Assembly: GCA_049684915.1 (NCBI GenBank)
Contig: JBAVGO010000131.1
Span: 1-27,917, forward strand
DNA: 27,917 bases
Reading direction: 5' to 3'
Source: GWB2-37-7 sp049684915
Lineage (GTDB): Bacteria > Bacillota > Clostridia > Lutisporales > Lutisporaceae
The position numbers were made by a program, and so were the translations under genes. Positions 6,850-14,971 of the stretch are shown in pieces (position 1 is the first letter of the stretch; every line of letters begins with the position of its first letter). The notes beneath the pieces were generated by a model. It did not search any database. It saw only the letters and a program-made list of their open reading frames with translations, and was not told the origin of the DNA.

Positions 6850-7725
6850 ATGGACGCACTTAGTATACTGTTGGTTGTTCTTATATTAGCGGCAGCAATT
6901 GGAATTGCACTTATCTATTATAAGGACAAGCTTTTAGCCTTTGTTTATGATAGGGAAATGATAAAGTCGGATAGTGGATTTGAGATTATTGATTATAATG
7001 TGTATGTTATAAAGCCTTTTGAACGCTCACTGTATATATTGTGTGCAGCTTTAGCTTTAATGGCATTGGGCTTCGTATTTTATAGAAACCTTGCTATGTC
7101 ACTTCTGTTGATACCAGTGTTCTTATATTATCCTCAAATCAGAAGAAGGCAAATTATAAATAGGAGAAAGATTGAGCTTAAGCTTCAATTTAAGGATGCT
7201 CTACAGTCACTCTCATCCTCATTACATGCAGGAAGATCCTTTGAATCTGCTCTTAAGGGTGCAATATCAGATTTACTTATCCAGTATGAACTTGACTCAT
7301 ACATAATAAAAGAGCTTAGTATAATCGTAAGAAGGCTGGAAGCAAATGAAACTGTTGAGAGCACCTTTTTAGAGTTTGCAGAAAGATCTCATATTGAGGA
7401 GATTGAAAGCTTTGCGGAGATATTGGATATATGCAAGCGTACAGGAGGCAACCTTATAAGCGCCATAAAAAGTAGCACAGATATAATTTCAGACAAGATT
7501 GAAGTACATAGTGAAATACAAAGTATATTATCCCAGAAAAAACTTGAACAAAAGATACTGTCAATAATGCCAATAATAATAATTTTAATGCTGTCAATGT
7601 CTGCTATGGATTTCATGTTACCTGTGTTTACGGAAGTAATAGGCAGAATTGTAATGACCTTTAGCATGGGCTTGTTTGTAATTTCATATCTGATATCAGA
7701 AAAGATTACAAACATTGAGGTGTAA
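6850..7725 (+). CDS. Tad pilus platform protein TadB
   Basis: 291 residues with a type II secretion F (T2SSF) domain. It forms, with TadC, the inner-membrane platform that the TadA hexamer turns against. Hydrophobic segments are at about 2-24, 60-80 and 85-102, then a cytoplasmic T2SSF domain (about 110-235) with the family helix FKDALQSLSSSLHAGRSFESAL, then two closing membrane helices (about 238-260 and 265-285). GAGGTG lies just before ATG 6850, 13 nt after the motor gene. TadB and TadC always occur as a tandem pair, as here. Confidence 0.93.
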   Translation: MDALSILLVVLILAAAIGIALIYYKDKLLAFVYDREMIKSDSGFEIIDYNVYVIKPFERSLYILCAALALMALGFVFYRNLAMSLLLIPVFLYYPQIRRRQIINRRKIELKLQFKDALQSLSSSLHAGRSFESALKGAISDLLIQYELDSYIIKELSIIVRRLEANETVESTFLEFAERSHIEEIESFAEILDICKRTGGNLISAIKSSTDIISDKIEVHSEIQSILSQKKLEQKILSIMPIIIILMLSMSAMDFMLPVFTEVIGRIVMTFSMGLFVISYLISEKITNIEV

Positions 7726-7727
7726 TT

Positions 7728-8591
7728 ATGAGAGCTTTAATAGTTATTGAAATGGCTCTGCTGCTGACACTTTATATTTTATCCAGAGGCAGATATAATG
7801 AGCAATTAAAGGCACCTGAGTGCAAGGAATACAGCTTGTTGTTTTTAATGCCACTAACAATGCTGATGCTTGATGCAGTCAAATACAGGTATCTTAACAA
7901 ATACGACAGAAAAATCATGAAGATTATATCCAGCTTGTATGGTACTAAAAGTTCGAGCTTACATACTAAGCTTTATTACGGTGGTAAGCTGGCAGCCATG
8001 CTTTTGACTTTGACTGTGTTGACTTTCTTTGGAGCAATTGCAGAGAAGGTAGATTTCACATATGTTATTTTTACATTAGCTTCACCCTTTCTAGTGTTTT
8101 ACCTGTACGATAAAGAATTAGTGAGCAAACAGCATAAAAAGTATGACATGATAAGAGCAGATTTTCCTGATATAGTGAGTAAGCTTGTATTGCTAGTAAA
8201 TGCCGGAATGACCTTAAGCAGAGCATGGGAAAAGATATGCACTGATACAAAAAAGGATACTCCCTTATATAAAGAACTTAAAAGCACATACCAGCAAATA
8301 CAGTCAGGGAAGCCTGAAAGTGAGGCTTATGAGGATTTTGCTAAGAGATGTAGGGTAAAGGAGATAACAAAATTTATAACGCTTATTATACAAAATTTGA
8401 AAAAGGGCACAGATGATTTAGTTCCGCTACTTAAGCTTCAAGCGGATGAATGTTGGCAATTACGAAAGGGAAGAGCAAAAAAGTTGGGGGATGAAGCATC
8501 AGAAAAGCTAATAATTCCTCTAATGATTATGTTTATAGGGATATTGATTATAGTAATTCTTCCAGCAGTTTTACAATTAAGCAGCTTATAA
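7728..8591 (+). CDS. Tad pilus platform protein TadC
   Basis: 287 residues, the second T2SSF platform protein. Early hydrophobic segments (about 2-18, 37-50, 85-102, 108-124) are followed by the T2SSF core with DFPDIVSKLVLLVNAGMTLS (about 144-163) and CRVKEITKFITLIIQNLKKGT (about 204-224), ending with a strong membrane helix (LIIPLMIMFIGILIIVILPA). It starts 2 nt after the TadB stop, and its GAGGTG site overlaps the end of tadB, so the two are translationally linked, fitting a heteromeric platform. Confidence 0.92.
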   Translation: MRALIVIEMALLLTLYILSRGRYNEQLKAPECKEYSLLFLMPLTMLMLDAVKYRYLNKYDRKIMKIISSLYGTKSSSLHTKLYYGGKLAAMLLTLTVLTFFGAIAEKVDFTYVIFTLASPFLVFYLYDKELVSKQHKKYDMIRADFPDIVSKLVLLVNAGMTLSRAWEKICTDTKKDTPLYKELKSTYQQIQSGKPESEAYEDFAKRCRVKEITKFITLIIQNLKKGTDDLVPLLKLQADECWQLRKGRAKKLGDEASEKLIIPLMIMFIGILIIVILPAVLQLSSL

Positions 8592-8617
8592 TCAGTTAAA
8601 TTTAAGGAGGTGAGAAA

Positions 8618-8821
8618 ATGCTTACGATACTCAGAAATTTTATTAAGGATGAAGATGGAATAAGTACAGTAGAGATTGTTGTGATTATCGCTATACTTGT
8701 TGGTCTTGCACTTTTGTTTAAGACTTCCATAGTAAGCTTTGTAAAAAAGATAATAGGTAACTTTATTGATGCTGATATAAATCCATCTGATATTGAGAGT
8801 CAGGCTCCTATAGCACAATAA
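8618..8821 (+). CDS. Flp-type (type IVb) major pilin precursor
   Basis: 67 residues, the size of Flp prepilins. The short basic leader ends EDG, and the mature part begins ISTVEIVVIIAILVG: cleavage is expected after G14, with E19 at position +5, the hallmark of class III prepilins. A single hydrophobic helix (about 18-36) would form the pilus core, followed by a polar tail of about 30 residues ending in QAPIAQ. Its Shine-Dalgarno AAGGAGGTGA (8604-8613) is the best match to 16S rRNA in the locus, consistent with a major pilin made in large amount. Two hairpins follow its stop. It is the only Flp-like gene seen here. Confidence 0.88.
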   Translation: MLTILRNFIKDEDGISTVEIVVIIAILVGLALLFKTSIVSFVKKIIGNFIDADINPSDIESQAPIAQ

Positions 8822-8827
8822 AAAAAT

Positions 8828-8865
8828 GAAGCATATATGCAAATGTATGCTTCCTCCATGGGAGG
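8828..8865 (+). promoter_or_regulatory. Tandem hairpins between pilin and tadE-like gene
   Basis: GAAGCATA (8828-8835) pairs perfectly with TATGCTTC (8846-8853). Directly after it CCTCC (8853-8857) pairs with GGAGG (8861-8865) across an ATG triloop. The second stem buries the Shine-Dalgarno of the next gene (ATG 8870). There is no T run, so this is not a simple terminator. It could protect the pilin mRNA 3' end and lower translation of the minor pilin, giving a high pilin to minor-pilin ratio. Confidence 0.6.
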
Positions 8866-8869
8866 TATC

Positions 8870-9520
8870 ATGGAAAAGGGAAGAGTGAAAAATCACAAGG
8901 GAAGTATAACAGTAGAGGCTGCGGTAATAGTTCCTATAGTTATTATAGCGGTAATGGTAGTTTTACATATTGTACTTATTATATTTCAGAGCTGCATAAT
9001 GCACATAGTTGCAAACAATATATCAGAGAGAGCAGCAGCGGTCTGGCAAAAACCGCATATTGCTTTTGAAACCGGTAAGACCACAAAGTCTGATATTGCA
9101 GAGCTAGAGCTCTATAGACGTTGGGATTTCAATAGCTCTGTGGATCAAGGAGAGCTTCAGGAATATGCAATAAATATGTTAAGAAAGGCCAGTATACTAA
9201 AGGGTGAAGATATAAAGGTTGATATCTTGTATCAAAACACAATACTTTCACAAAAGATTACCGTTAAGCTTTCTGCATCCTATACTAATCCTCTTGGAGG
9301 CTTAACAGGGGCTTGGGGTTTAGGCAGCAGGACACAATTAAATGTACAATCACAATCAGTAATCGATGACCCTGTTGAGTTTATTAGAAACTCGGACTTT
9401 ATACTGGAAACTGCTTCTAAGGTACCTTTGATTAGTGAATTTGAAAGTAAATGGAATGAGATAGTAAATAAAATCGTTGAATATGTAAATAGCCTCAATA
9501 AAGGAGAAAAGACAAATTGA
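8870..9520 (+). CDS. TadE-like minor pilin (pseudopilin)
   Basis: 216 residues. A short basic leader precedes G11-SITVE-AAVIVPIVIIAV: the TadE-type class III signal with Glu at +5 (E16) and one N-terminal membrane helix (about 17-42). The rest is an extracellular domain without a recognised fold; it contains the pilin-like strand DIKVDILYQNTILSQKITVKLSASY at about 114-138. TadE and TadF-type proteins are needed for pilus biogenesis and are processed by the prepilin peptidase. ATG 8870 is chosen because GGGAGG (8860-8865) lies 4 nt upstream, although that site is buried in a hairpin; in-frame ATGs at 8837, 8843 and 8858 have no binding site. The stop overlaps the next start (TGATG). Confidence 0.8.
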   Translation: MEKGRVKNHKGSITVEAAVIVPIVIIAVMVVLHIVLIIFQSCIMHIVANNISERAAAVWQKPHIAFETGKTTKSDIAELELYRRWDFNSSVDQGELQEYAINMLRKASILKGEDIKVDILYQNTILSQKITVKLSASYTNPLGGLTGAWGLGSRTQLNVQSQSVIDDPVEFIRNSDFILETASKVPLISEFESKWNEIVNKIVEYVNSLNKGEKTN

Positions 9521-11928
9521 TGAATAGAAACTGCCGAAGAGGTGCTATAACTGTATATTTAAGCATTATTTTGTCTTCTGTAATACTCCTTAGTGGCATT
9601 CTTATGGATATAGTTCGAATCAAAGCAGCTGAGATTCAAGTTAGGAGAGCAGTCAATACAGCCGCTGAATCAGCCTTGGCAGGTTACCATACCAAGCTGA
9701 AGGAGGACTATGGACTATTTACTTTGCATAACAATGACAGCTCTCAAGTTGAGGAAGTCGTCAGCAGTTATTTGAGGAAAAATCTTTCAATAGAGCCTCA
9801 AGAAAAAAGTGGAGATGAACAAGTCTATGATTTTGTAAAAAGTATAGTTGTTAATGATGAGTATAAGAATGTACATTTTACTGACATTTATGATTATAAA
9901 ATTGAGAGCATACAAGTAATACCAATATATAATCTTACGGAAAATGAAATAACCAGACAGCAAATAATCGAATATATGAAATATCGCGCTCCTGTCCAAT
10001 TTGCTGAGGATTTTATGAAAAAGATTGACTTTGTGAGTAGCACAGCAGAGCTTACAGATAGTTATAAGCAAAAAACAGTAATAGAGAAGAAGCTGGCAAA
10101 GGTAGAAAAAGCGTTAATAAGACTTCAAAGCGAAATAGATAAATTAAATAAGTTCGATAAAAGTTACTTTGACAATAGACAAGACTTTAAAAGTCTTGTT
10201 AAATCATATATAGAATTTGAAGTACAACAATCTGTATACAGTGTGTACAGCTCTGTTGATATAGAGGTATCAGAGAATGAAGAGGATGAGAAAAAGGCAG
10301 AGGAGACTAGACAATATGCCGCAGAGCTATATAATAACGCAGAAAGAAATGCAAAAGATACATATGAAAAGTTAGATGAGCATATATCGGACTGCCTTAT
10401 TGCAGCACAAAATGCAGTAAGGGAGATAAAAGCTATGGAAGCTTCGATAGACTCTGTAAGTAATGACATTAAGGTTTTAAAAAGCAATTTGGAGGATATG
10501 AAGTGGGATGATCAAGAGAATGGATTTCAAATCAATGCAGCACTGAGACAGGATATAGAAAAATGGGAGAAACTGCTTGATAGTGATGATTCTACCAGCA
10601 TACTAAAAAAACTGGAGAATAATACAAGTATATTAAACAATATAAATAACAAGCTTCCTGAAATATCACATATTGTATCGACACAATCTGGCGGTCTGCA
10701 ATCTAAGGCTAGAAGCAACATGCAGAATGCCCTTGTTACTGGCGGCGCTTTAGATATATCTGGTACATCGGAATATAAATCAATAGTATATAAAGTTTTA
10801 TCAGCAGTTGAAGTATCTGGCATTGCTAAATCCTCTAAAAGCTTTGAATTAATAAGTGCAGTAATGGAAAAGAGTAATAAAACAAAAGGTAAAGATCCAA
10901 GAAAGACTATTGTAGATGGTGCGAAGAAAATAAGAGATGAAGTATCAGATGCTGAAAAGAGAACTAAGAAAATAGAAGAGCCAAAATTGCTGCCTTCTTA
11001 TTATTTAAATGGAATTTATCCAAATAAAATTTTTAGTGAGAAGCTTTTGCAGCCAGAGCAAGCGGGGGCAGGCGAGGCTTCTGCGGTAGAAGACTTTAAT
11101 GTGAATCTTGACGAAGATAGCAGCTTCTCAGAAGATACCTTCGGGTTTATTACTGACTTAGCTTCTAAGCTTCAGCAATATGCAAAGGATATGAGGGATG
11201 AAATATATATAAATGAGTATATATTAGCGACCTTTAAAGATGAGGTAGAGATTGAGGATGCCAGCACAGACAACAAGATAAAAGATACCCTATTTGACAA
11301 GGGGGAGGTTGAATATATCTTGGCTGGAGCTTCTAGTGAGTCACAAAATCATGTGATAGTTAAGGGAGAAATCCTTCTGATAAGATTTGGCATGAATACT
11401 CTACATGTCTATTCTGACTCCAATAAAAGATTGCATTCTCTAGAAATTGCGACATCAGTTGCAGGGTTTACAGGCTTTGGTATACCGGTGGTACATAACT
11501 TAATTATGTGTGCTTGGGGCATGGCAGAAGCAATTTCGGATATAGGAGCTTTATATAAAGGGGAACGAGTTCCATTTATCAAAACTGCACAGACATGGAA
11601 GACGGACTTAATACCAAGTGGGTATAGCGTTAAAAATGATGTACAAGAACAGGAAAGCTTGATGGATTTTGATTACCATGATTATCTTAGATTGATATTG
11701 CTTGTACAAGACAAAGAAGTGAAAATGAACAGAATTGAGGATTTAATACAAGTAAATATGCAGAAGAGTAACCCTGAGTTTAAGCTAAGCGGTTACAATA
11801 CTTATATAAAAGTCAATGCTCAGGTTTCTATAAAATATTGGTTTTTGACACGAATTTTTGTACCTTCTAAGCTTAAGACAGCTGATGGTAGACACAGGAT
11901 AAACATAGAAGCATGGAAGGGGTATTAG
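9520..11928 (+). CDS. DUF5702-type pilus locus protein, TadG-like
   Basis: 802 residues. The start MNRNCRRGAITVYLSI resembles a TadE/TadG signal: G8 followed by AITV, but Tyr13 replaces the Glu at +5. One membrane helix (about 12-32) leads into IKAAEIQVRRAVNTAAESAL, typical of TadG-like proteins. The middle (about 185-450) is highly charged and helical, with coiled-coil-like stretches. Near residues 610-720, VEYILAG, LLIRFGMNTLHV and a hydrophobic helix match what I recall of DUF5702 proteins found in Firmicute tad loci. The function is unknown; a structural or anchoring role at the pilus base or surface is plausible. ATG 9520 overlaps the preceding stop; AAGGAG (9501-9506) also allows the adjacent TTG 9517. 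Confidence 0.75.
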   Translation: MNRNCRRGAITVYLSIILSSVILLSGILMDIVRIKAAEIQVRRAVNTAAESALAGYHTKLKEDYGLFTLHNNDSSQVEEVVSSYLRKNLSIEPQEKSGDEQVYDFVKSIVVNDEYKNVHFTDIYDYKIESIQVIPIYNLTENEITRQQIIEYMKYRAPVQFAEDFMKKIDFVSSTAELTDSYKQKTVIEKKLAKVEKALIRLQSEIDKLNKFDKSYFDNRQDFKSLVKSYIEFEVQQSVYSVYSSVDIEVSENEEDEKKAEETRQYAAELYNNAERNAKDTYEKLDEHISDCLIAAQNAVREIKAMEASIDSVSNDIKVLKSNLEDMKWDDQENGFQINAALRQDIEKWEKLLDSDDSTSILKKLENNTSILNNINNKLPEISHIVSTQSGGLQSKARSNMQNALVTGGALDISGTSEYKSIVYKVLSAVEVSGIAKSSKSFELISAVMEKSNKTKGKDPRKTIVDGAKKIRDEVSDAEKRTKKIEEPKLLPSYYLNGIYPNKIFSEKLLQPEQAGAGEASAVEDFNVNLDEDSSFSEDTFGFITDLASKLQQYAKDMRDEIYINEYILATFKDEVEIEDASTDNKIKDTLFDKGEVEYILAGASSESQNHVIVKGEILLIRFGMNTLHVYSDSNKRLHSLEIATSVAGFTGFGIPVVHNLIMCAWGMAEAISDIGALYKGERVPFIKTAQTWKTDLIPSGYSVKNDVQEQESLMDFDYHDYLRLILLVQDKEVKMNRIEDLIQVNMQKSNPEFKLSGYNTYIKVNAQVSIKYWFLTRIFVPSKLKTADGRHRINIEAWKGY

Positions 11929-11931
11929 CAT

Positions 11932-13158
11932 ATGAGTAACAAAAAAAGATCAAGTGGAGCCATAACAGTAGAAGCAGCTATTGTACTTCCTATTTTCATA
12001 TGTGTAGTAATCAGTCTGGCAATGCTAATTAAGCTTATTTATATACATGATGTGATACAACATGCTATTGATGAAGCTGCCAATGAATTAGCGGCGTATT
12101 CTTACATCTATCATGTTAGCGATTTACAGGAGATTGATAACTCTGTTCAGGACACAATAGAAGATAATGCGGCACAAGCCAATAAACATACAGAAACCTT
12201 TATTGATGCCTATGATACTATAGGAAATACTGTCCAGGCTGGTAACGATGCAGCAACGGATATTATAGAAGCATCAAGCTCTCAAGGCAGTTTTGGCAAC
12301 AAGGCAGAGGCAATACTAGAACATGCTTCAGAAACTTATAGCATAGGCGAACAGCTAACAAAGGAAAATATGCAAAGCATAAAAGCACTTGAGCAGGTGT
12401 TTAATGAAGCTGGGAAGGATCCTCGAAAAGAAGCTGAAAGTATAGCTTGGATGCTATCTAATGGTATTTATAGTGATGCTAAAGCTATTATTGCTGTGCC
12501 TATTGTAAAACAAACAATAAAGAAATACTTAATGCAGGATGGTTATAACGATGTAGAAATGAGACTTAAGAAGTTAAATATTTATGGAGGCTTCAATGGG
12601 CTGGACTTTTACTCTTCTACCTTCTTTAAGAATAATCAAGATATTGATATAATCGTCAAATATAAAATAGAGCTGCCCTTACCAATATCAATAGAGCTGC
12701 TTCCAGATATATACATTGTACAACGAAGCACTGCCAGAGCATGGCTTGAGGGCGGAGACGGGACAGCCATAGACGAAATGAATATTTGGGCTTTACCAAA
12801 CAAAGATCGAGGCATGAAAATCGAGGAAATGTATGGTGGAAATCTGCCCTTTGATTTTCCAGTAATAGATATATATGATGATGCGACCAAAACTGGTACA
12901 TCAATAAAAAGTACCAATTTGAATGCAAAAACCTATCAAGACAGTGTAACATTAAAAAAGAAGCTTGTAGCTTATGTTGATACATTGAAGAATTGCGATT
13001 TAATAAGTTATAAAGGAAAAAACTACAGCTTACTGAGTAAAAAGCTAATTTTGGTTGTGCCTAAGGAATCGATTAATGAAAGTAATAAAGCTGTAATAGA
13101 TCAGGTAATTAGCTATGCTAAGTCAAATGGGATATACATAACAATAAATGAACTATAG
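11932..13158 (+). CDS. TadE-like pilin fused to a CdiA-type nuclease domain
   Basis: 408 residues. Residues 1-275 are TadE-like: G9-AITVE with E14 at +5, a membrane helix (about 11-36), a helical middle part, and a closing segment IIVKYKIELPLPI ... VQRSTARAW common in TadE/TadG-like proteins. After a GGDG linker, residues 284-408 resemble the C-terminal nuclease toxin domain of CdiA from E. coli EC869: IEEMYGGNLP, then DIYDDATKTGTSIKS, then a helix, LILVVPKE, and a final helix-strand. With D313 as anchor, S324 and K326 fall at +11 and +13, as D198/S209/K211 do in that toxin, and E298 matches E177 with a shorter loop. The toxin is a PD-(D/E)xK-type DNase. The domain match is from memory of the family; the fusion is read directly. 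No immunity gene is apparent downstream. Confidence 0.75.
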   Translation: MSNKKRSSGAITVEAAIVLPIFICVVISLAMLIKLIYIHDVIQHAIDEAANELAAYSYIYHVSDLQEIDNSVQDTIEDNAAQANKHTETFIDAYDTIGNTVQAGNDAATDIIEASSSQGSFGNKAEAILEHASETYSIGEQLTKENMQSIKALEQVFNEAGKDPRKEAESIAWMLSNGIYSDAKAIIAVPIVKQTIKKYLMQDGYNDVEMRLKKLNIYGGFNGLDFYSSTFFKNNQDIDIIVKYKIELPLPISIELLPDIYIVQRSTARAWLEGGDGTAIDEMNIWALPNKDRGMKIEEMYGGNLPFDFPVIDIYDDATKTGTSIKSTNLNAKTYQDSVTLKKKLVAYVDTLKNCDLISYKGKNYSLLSKKLILVVPKESINESNKAVIDQVISYAKSNGIYITINEL

Positions 13159-13173
13159 CAGGAGGATGCTAAG

Positions 13174-13602
13174 GTGAAAATGGGACTTATTTACTTTTTT
13201 ATGTTGGTTGTTTTAATCATTATTTCAGTTATAGATGCAAGAGATAAGGTGATTAATGGTAAAGCCTTGATAATACTGTTATTAGGTGGACTTGCAGCCA
13301 TATTATTGAACGAAGATTTAAGCATAATTAATGGGGTTTTTGCGATGCTTATGGTTTTTACAATACTGTGGATAATATATTACTTTTCAAAAGGAAGCAT
13401 AGGCAAGGGGGATGTCAAGCTGTGTGCAATCTTAGCTTTATACTTAGGCATAGAAAGAGCATTTAGTATGCTGTTTCTGTCAATGCTTATGTGTGGGATA
13501 ACAGCAGTAATACTGGTTATTGTAAACAAAGCTTATAAAAACAAAAGTTTACCCTTTGCACCTTTTGTTACAGCGGGTACGATAGCAGCACTTCTATTAT
13601 GA
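13174..13602 (+). CDS. Second prepilin peptidase, short A24 family
   Basis: 142 residues, shorter than the first enzyme at 3895. The two catalytic aspartates are present: D22 in SVIDARDKVING and D80 in the GKGDVKL (GxGD) motif, separated by membrane segments. The C-terminus LPFAPFVTAGTIAALLL matches the end of many PilD/GspO peptidase domains, unlike the first enzyme. GTG 13174 is chosen because GGAGG (13161-13165) is 8 nt upstream; ATG 13180 would be 14 nt away. It lies directly after the nuclease-bearing pilin (15 nt). Having two peptidases suggests different substrates, for example Flp versus the large minor pilins, but the sequence does not prove this. Confidence 0.86.
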   Translation: MKMGLIYFFMLVVLIIISVIDARDKVINGKALIILLLGGLAAILLNEDLSIINGVFAMLMVFTILWIIYYFSKGSIGKGDVKLCAILALYLGIERAFSMLFLSMLMCGITAVILVIVNKAYKNKSLPFAPFVTAGTIAALLL

Positions 13603-13621
13603 TATTTTGGAGAGTGGGAAT

Positions 13622-14971
13622 ATGAATTTAAACAGCCAGGAATACATAGTTACATATCAAAACGATGCAATACATAGTTATATGGTGTTGAAGCTTAAGC
13701 CGCAGGATAAGCTGATTGATTATCAGATTAAAATAATTAACGATAATCCTACACAAAATCTTTTGGCTTTGCACAGAACGCAATTTGATAATGAGGTTTT
13801 CATACACTATGATATTACTTCTAAGATTACTATCGAGCAGTTTTTGGTAAGAAGAAAGTTGAGCAGACATGAGTTTCTTTCAATGGTTAAGAGTATAATT
13901 AAAGGTTTGCAAATAGGTAAGAAATACTTACTTAAAAGAGGAAAATGCATTCTTAATATTGAATATATGTATATAAATCCTTCGTCTTTAGAGGTATCAC
14001 TTGCTTATATGCCAATTGACTTAACCACTGATATCAAGGAGGATTTAAGAGCATTTTTAACTGATTTAATAGTTTATAAAGCGGTTTTTGAGCATCCAGA
14101 GGAAGGAAGCTTTGTATATAGAATGTTAAATTTTTTAAAGAGTGAGGAATTTAGCTTAGAACAGCTAGATAAGCTTGTTTTTGCTATTGCTGTAGAATAT
14201 GAGCAGCTCAAAGATATTAAGGTAAGTACTATAAAAAGCAAGGAGCTTGCTTCAATTGAAAACAATGAAGCATTAAGTATAAAAACAACTCAAGATAAAG
14301 CAAAGAAGCAACAGTCCAAAGCTTCTTTATCTAAGAACAAGCTTTATATATCAATGCTGGCTCAACTATTGTTTGTGGCCCTAGCTTTGCTACTGTTGCG
14401 ATTTATGATTAAGCAAAACTCTAATATAGATATATATTCAATAATTGGAGTTTTGCTATTGATTATGTCGGCGGATTTCTTAGTTGTAAGAAGGCTGGGT
14501 TTATTGGAAAAGCATGAGGGGAGAGGCAATCAGCAAATGGACAGTCAAAAGCGTAATAAGGAGAAGTCTACTGTAGCTTCAGACTATCTTAAACCAGGAG
14601 TGTTCGTTGACATGGAAACCAGCGTGCTAGGGGATCGAGGAATGTCATATGCATATCTTTTAGGGTGCCAAGAAAATTCACATGAAAGGATTGGCATAAA
14701 TAAGTCAAGCTTTATCATAGGAAGGATGAAAAACCAAGTAGACTATGTATCACAAAACAATGCTGTAGGAAAAGTACATGCTGAGATTATTATCAAAGAG
14801 GGTATTCATTACATAAGGGATTTGAATTCTAGGAACGGTACTTATGTTAATGGAGAAAGAATTGCCAGCAATGTTCAACATGTTATTAAGAACAATGACA
14901 GAATAGCCTTTGCAAACAGTGAATATATGTTCATATGGAATTTATTCAAGGGAGATAGTACGGATGATTAA
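13622..14971 (+). CDS. DUF6382-like membrane protein with C-terminal FHA domain
   Basis: 449 residues. Residues 1-200 resemble the DUF6382 N-terminal domain seen with FHA proteins in Firmicute tad loci. Two membrane helices follow (about 242-261 and 271-289). After a linker with M-ETSVL-GDRG (E332-L336) comes an FHA domain (about 345-445): G367-R368, H386, and NSRNGTYVNG with N405, T407 and N410. FHA domains bind phosphothreonine. The Ser normally three residues before the FHA His is Gly here (G383), so binding may be altered. ETSVL resembles the phosphorylated ETTSVF motif before the FHA domain of mycobacterial GarA. ATG 13622 has GGAGAG 7 nt upstream. The 3' end overlaps the next gene by 8 nt. 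It is probably the partner of the kinase at 15200. Confidence 0.82.
   Translation: MNLNSQEYIVTYQNDAIHSYMVLKLKPQDKLIDYQIKIINDNPTQNLLALHRTQFDNEVFIHYDITSKITIEQFLVRRKLSRHEFLSMVKSIIKGLQIGKKYLLKRGKCILNIEYMYINPSSLEVSLAYMPIDLTTDIKEDLRAFLTDLIVYKAVFEHPEEGSFVYRMLNFLKSEEFSLEQLDKLVFAIAVEYEQLKDIKVSTIKSKELASIENNEALSIKTTQDKAKKQQSKASLSKNKLYISMLAQLLFVALALLLLRFMIKQNSNIDIYSIIGVLLLIMSADFLVVRRLGLLEKHEGRGNQQMDSQKRNKEKSTVASDYLKPGVFVDMETSVLGDRGMSYAYLLGCQENSHERIGINKSSFIIGRMKNQVDYVSQNNAVGKVHAEIIIKEGIHYIRDLNSRNGTYVNGERIASNVQHVIKNNDRIAFANSEYMFIWNLFKGDSTDD

Noticed and set aside
8618..8821. Flp gene as a bacteriocin or toxic peptide
   Set aside because: The G-ISTVE signal, position after tadC and strong ribosome binding site identify it as a pilin.
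8438..8896. 152-codon minus-strand frame over the tadC end and the pilin gene
   Set aside because: It crosses three clear + strand genes and has no recognisable domain or start site.
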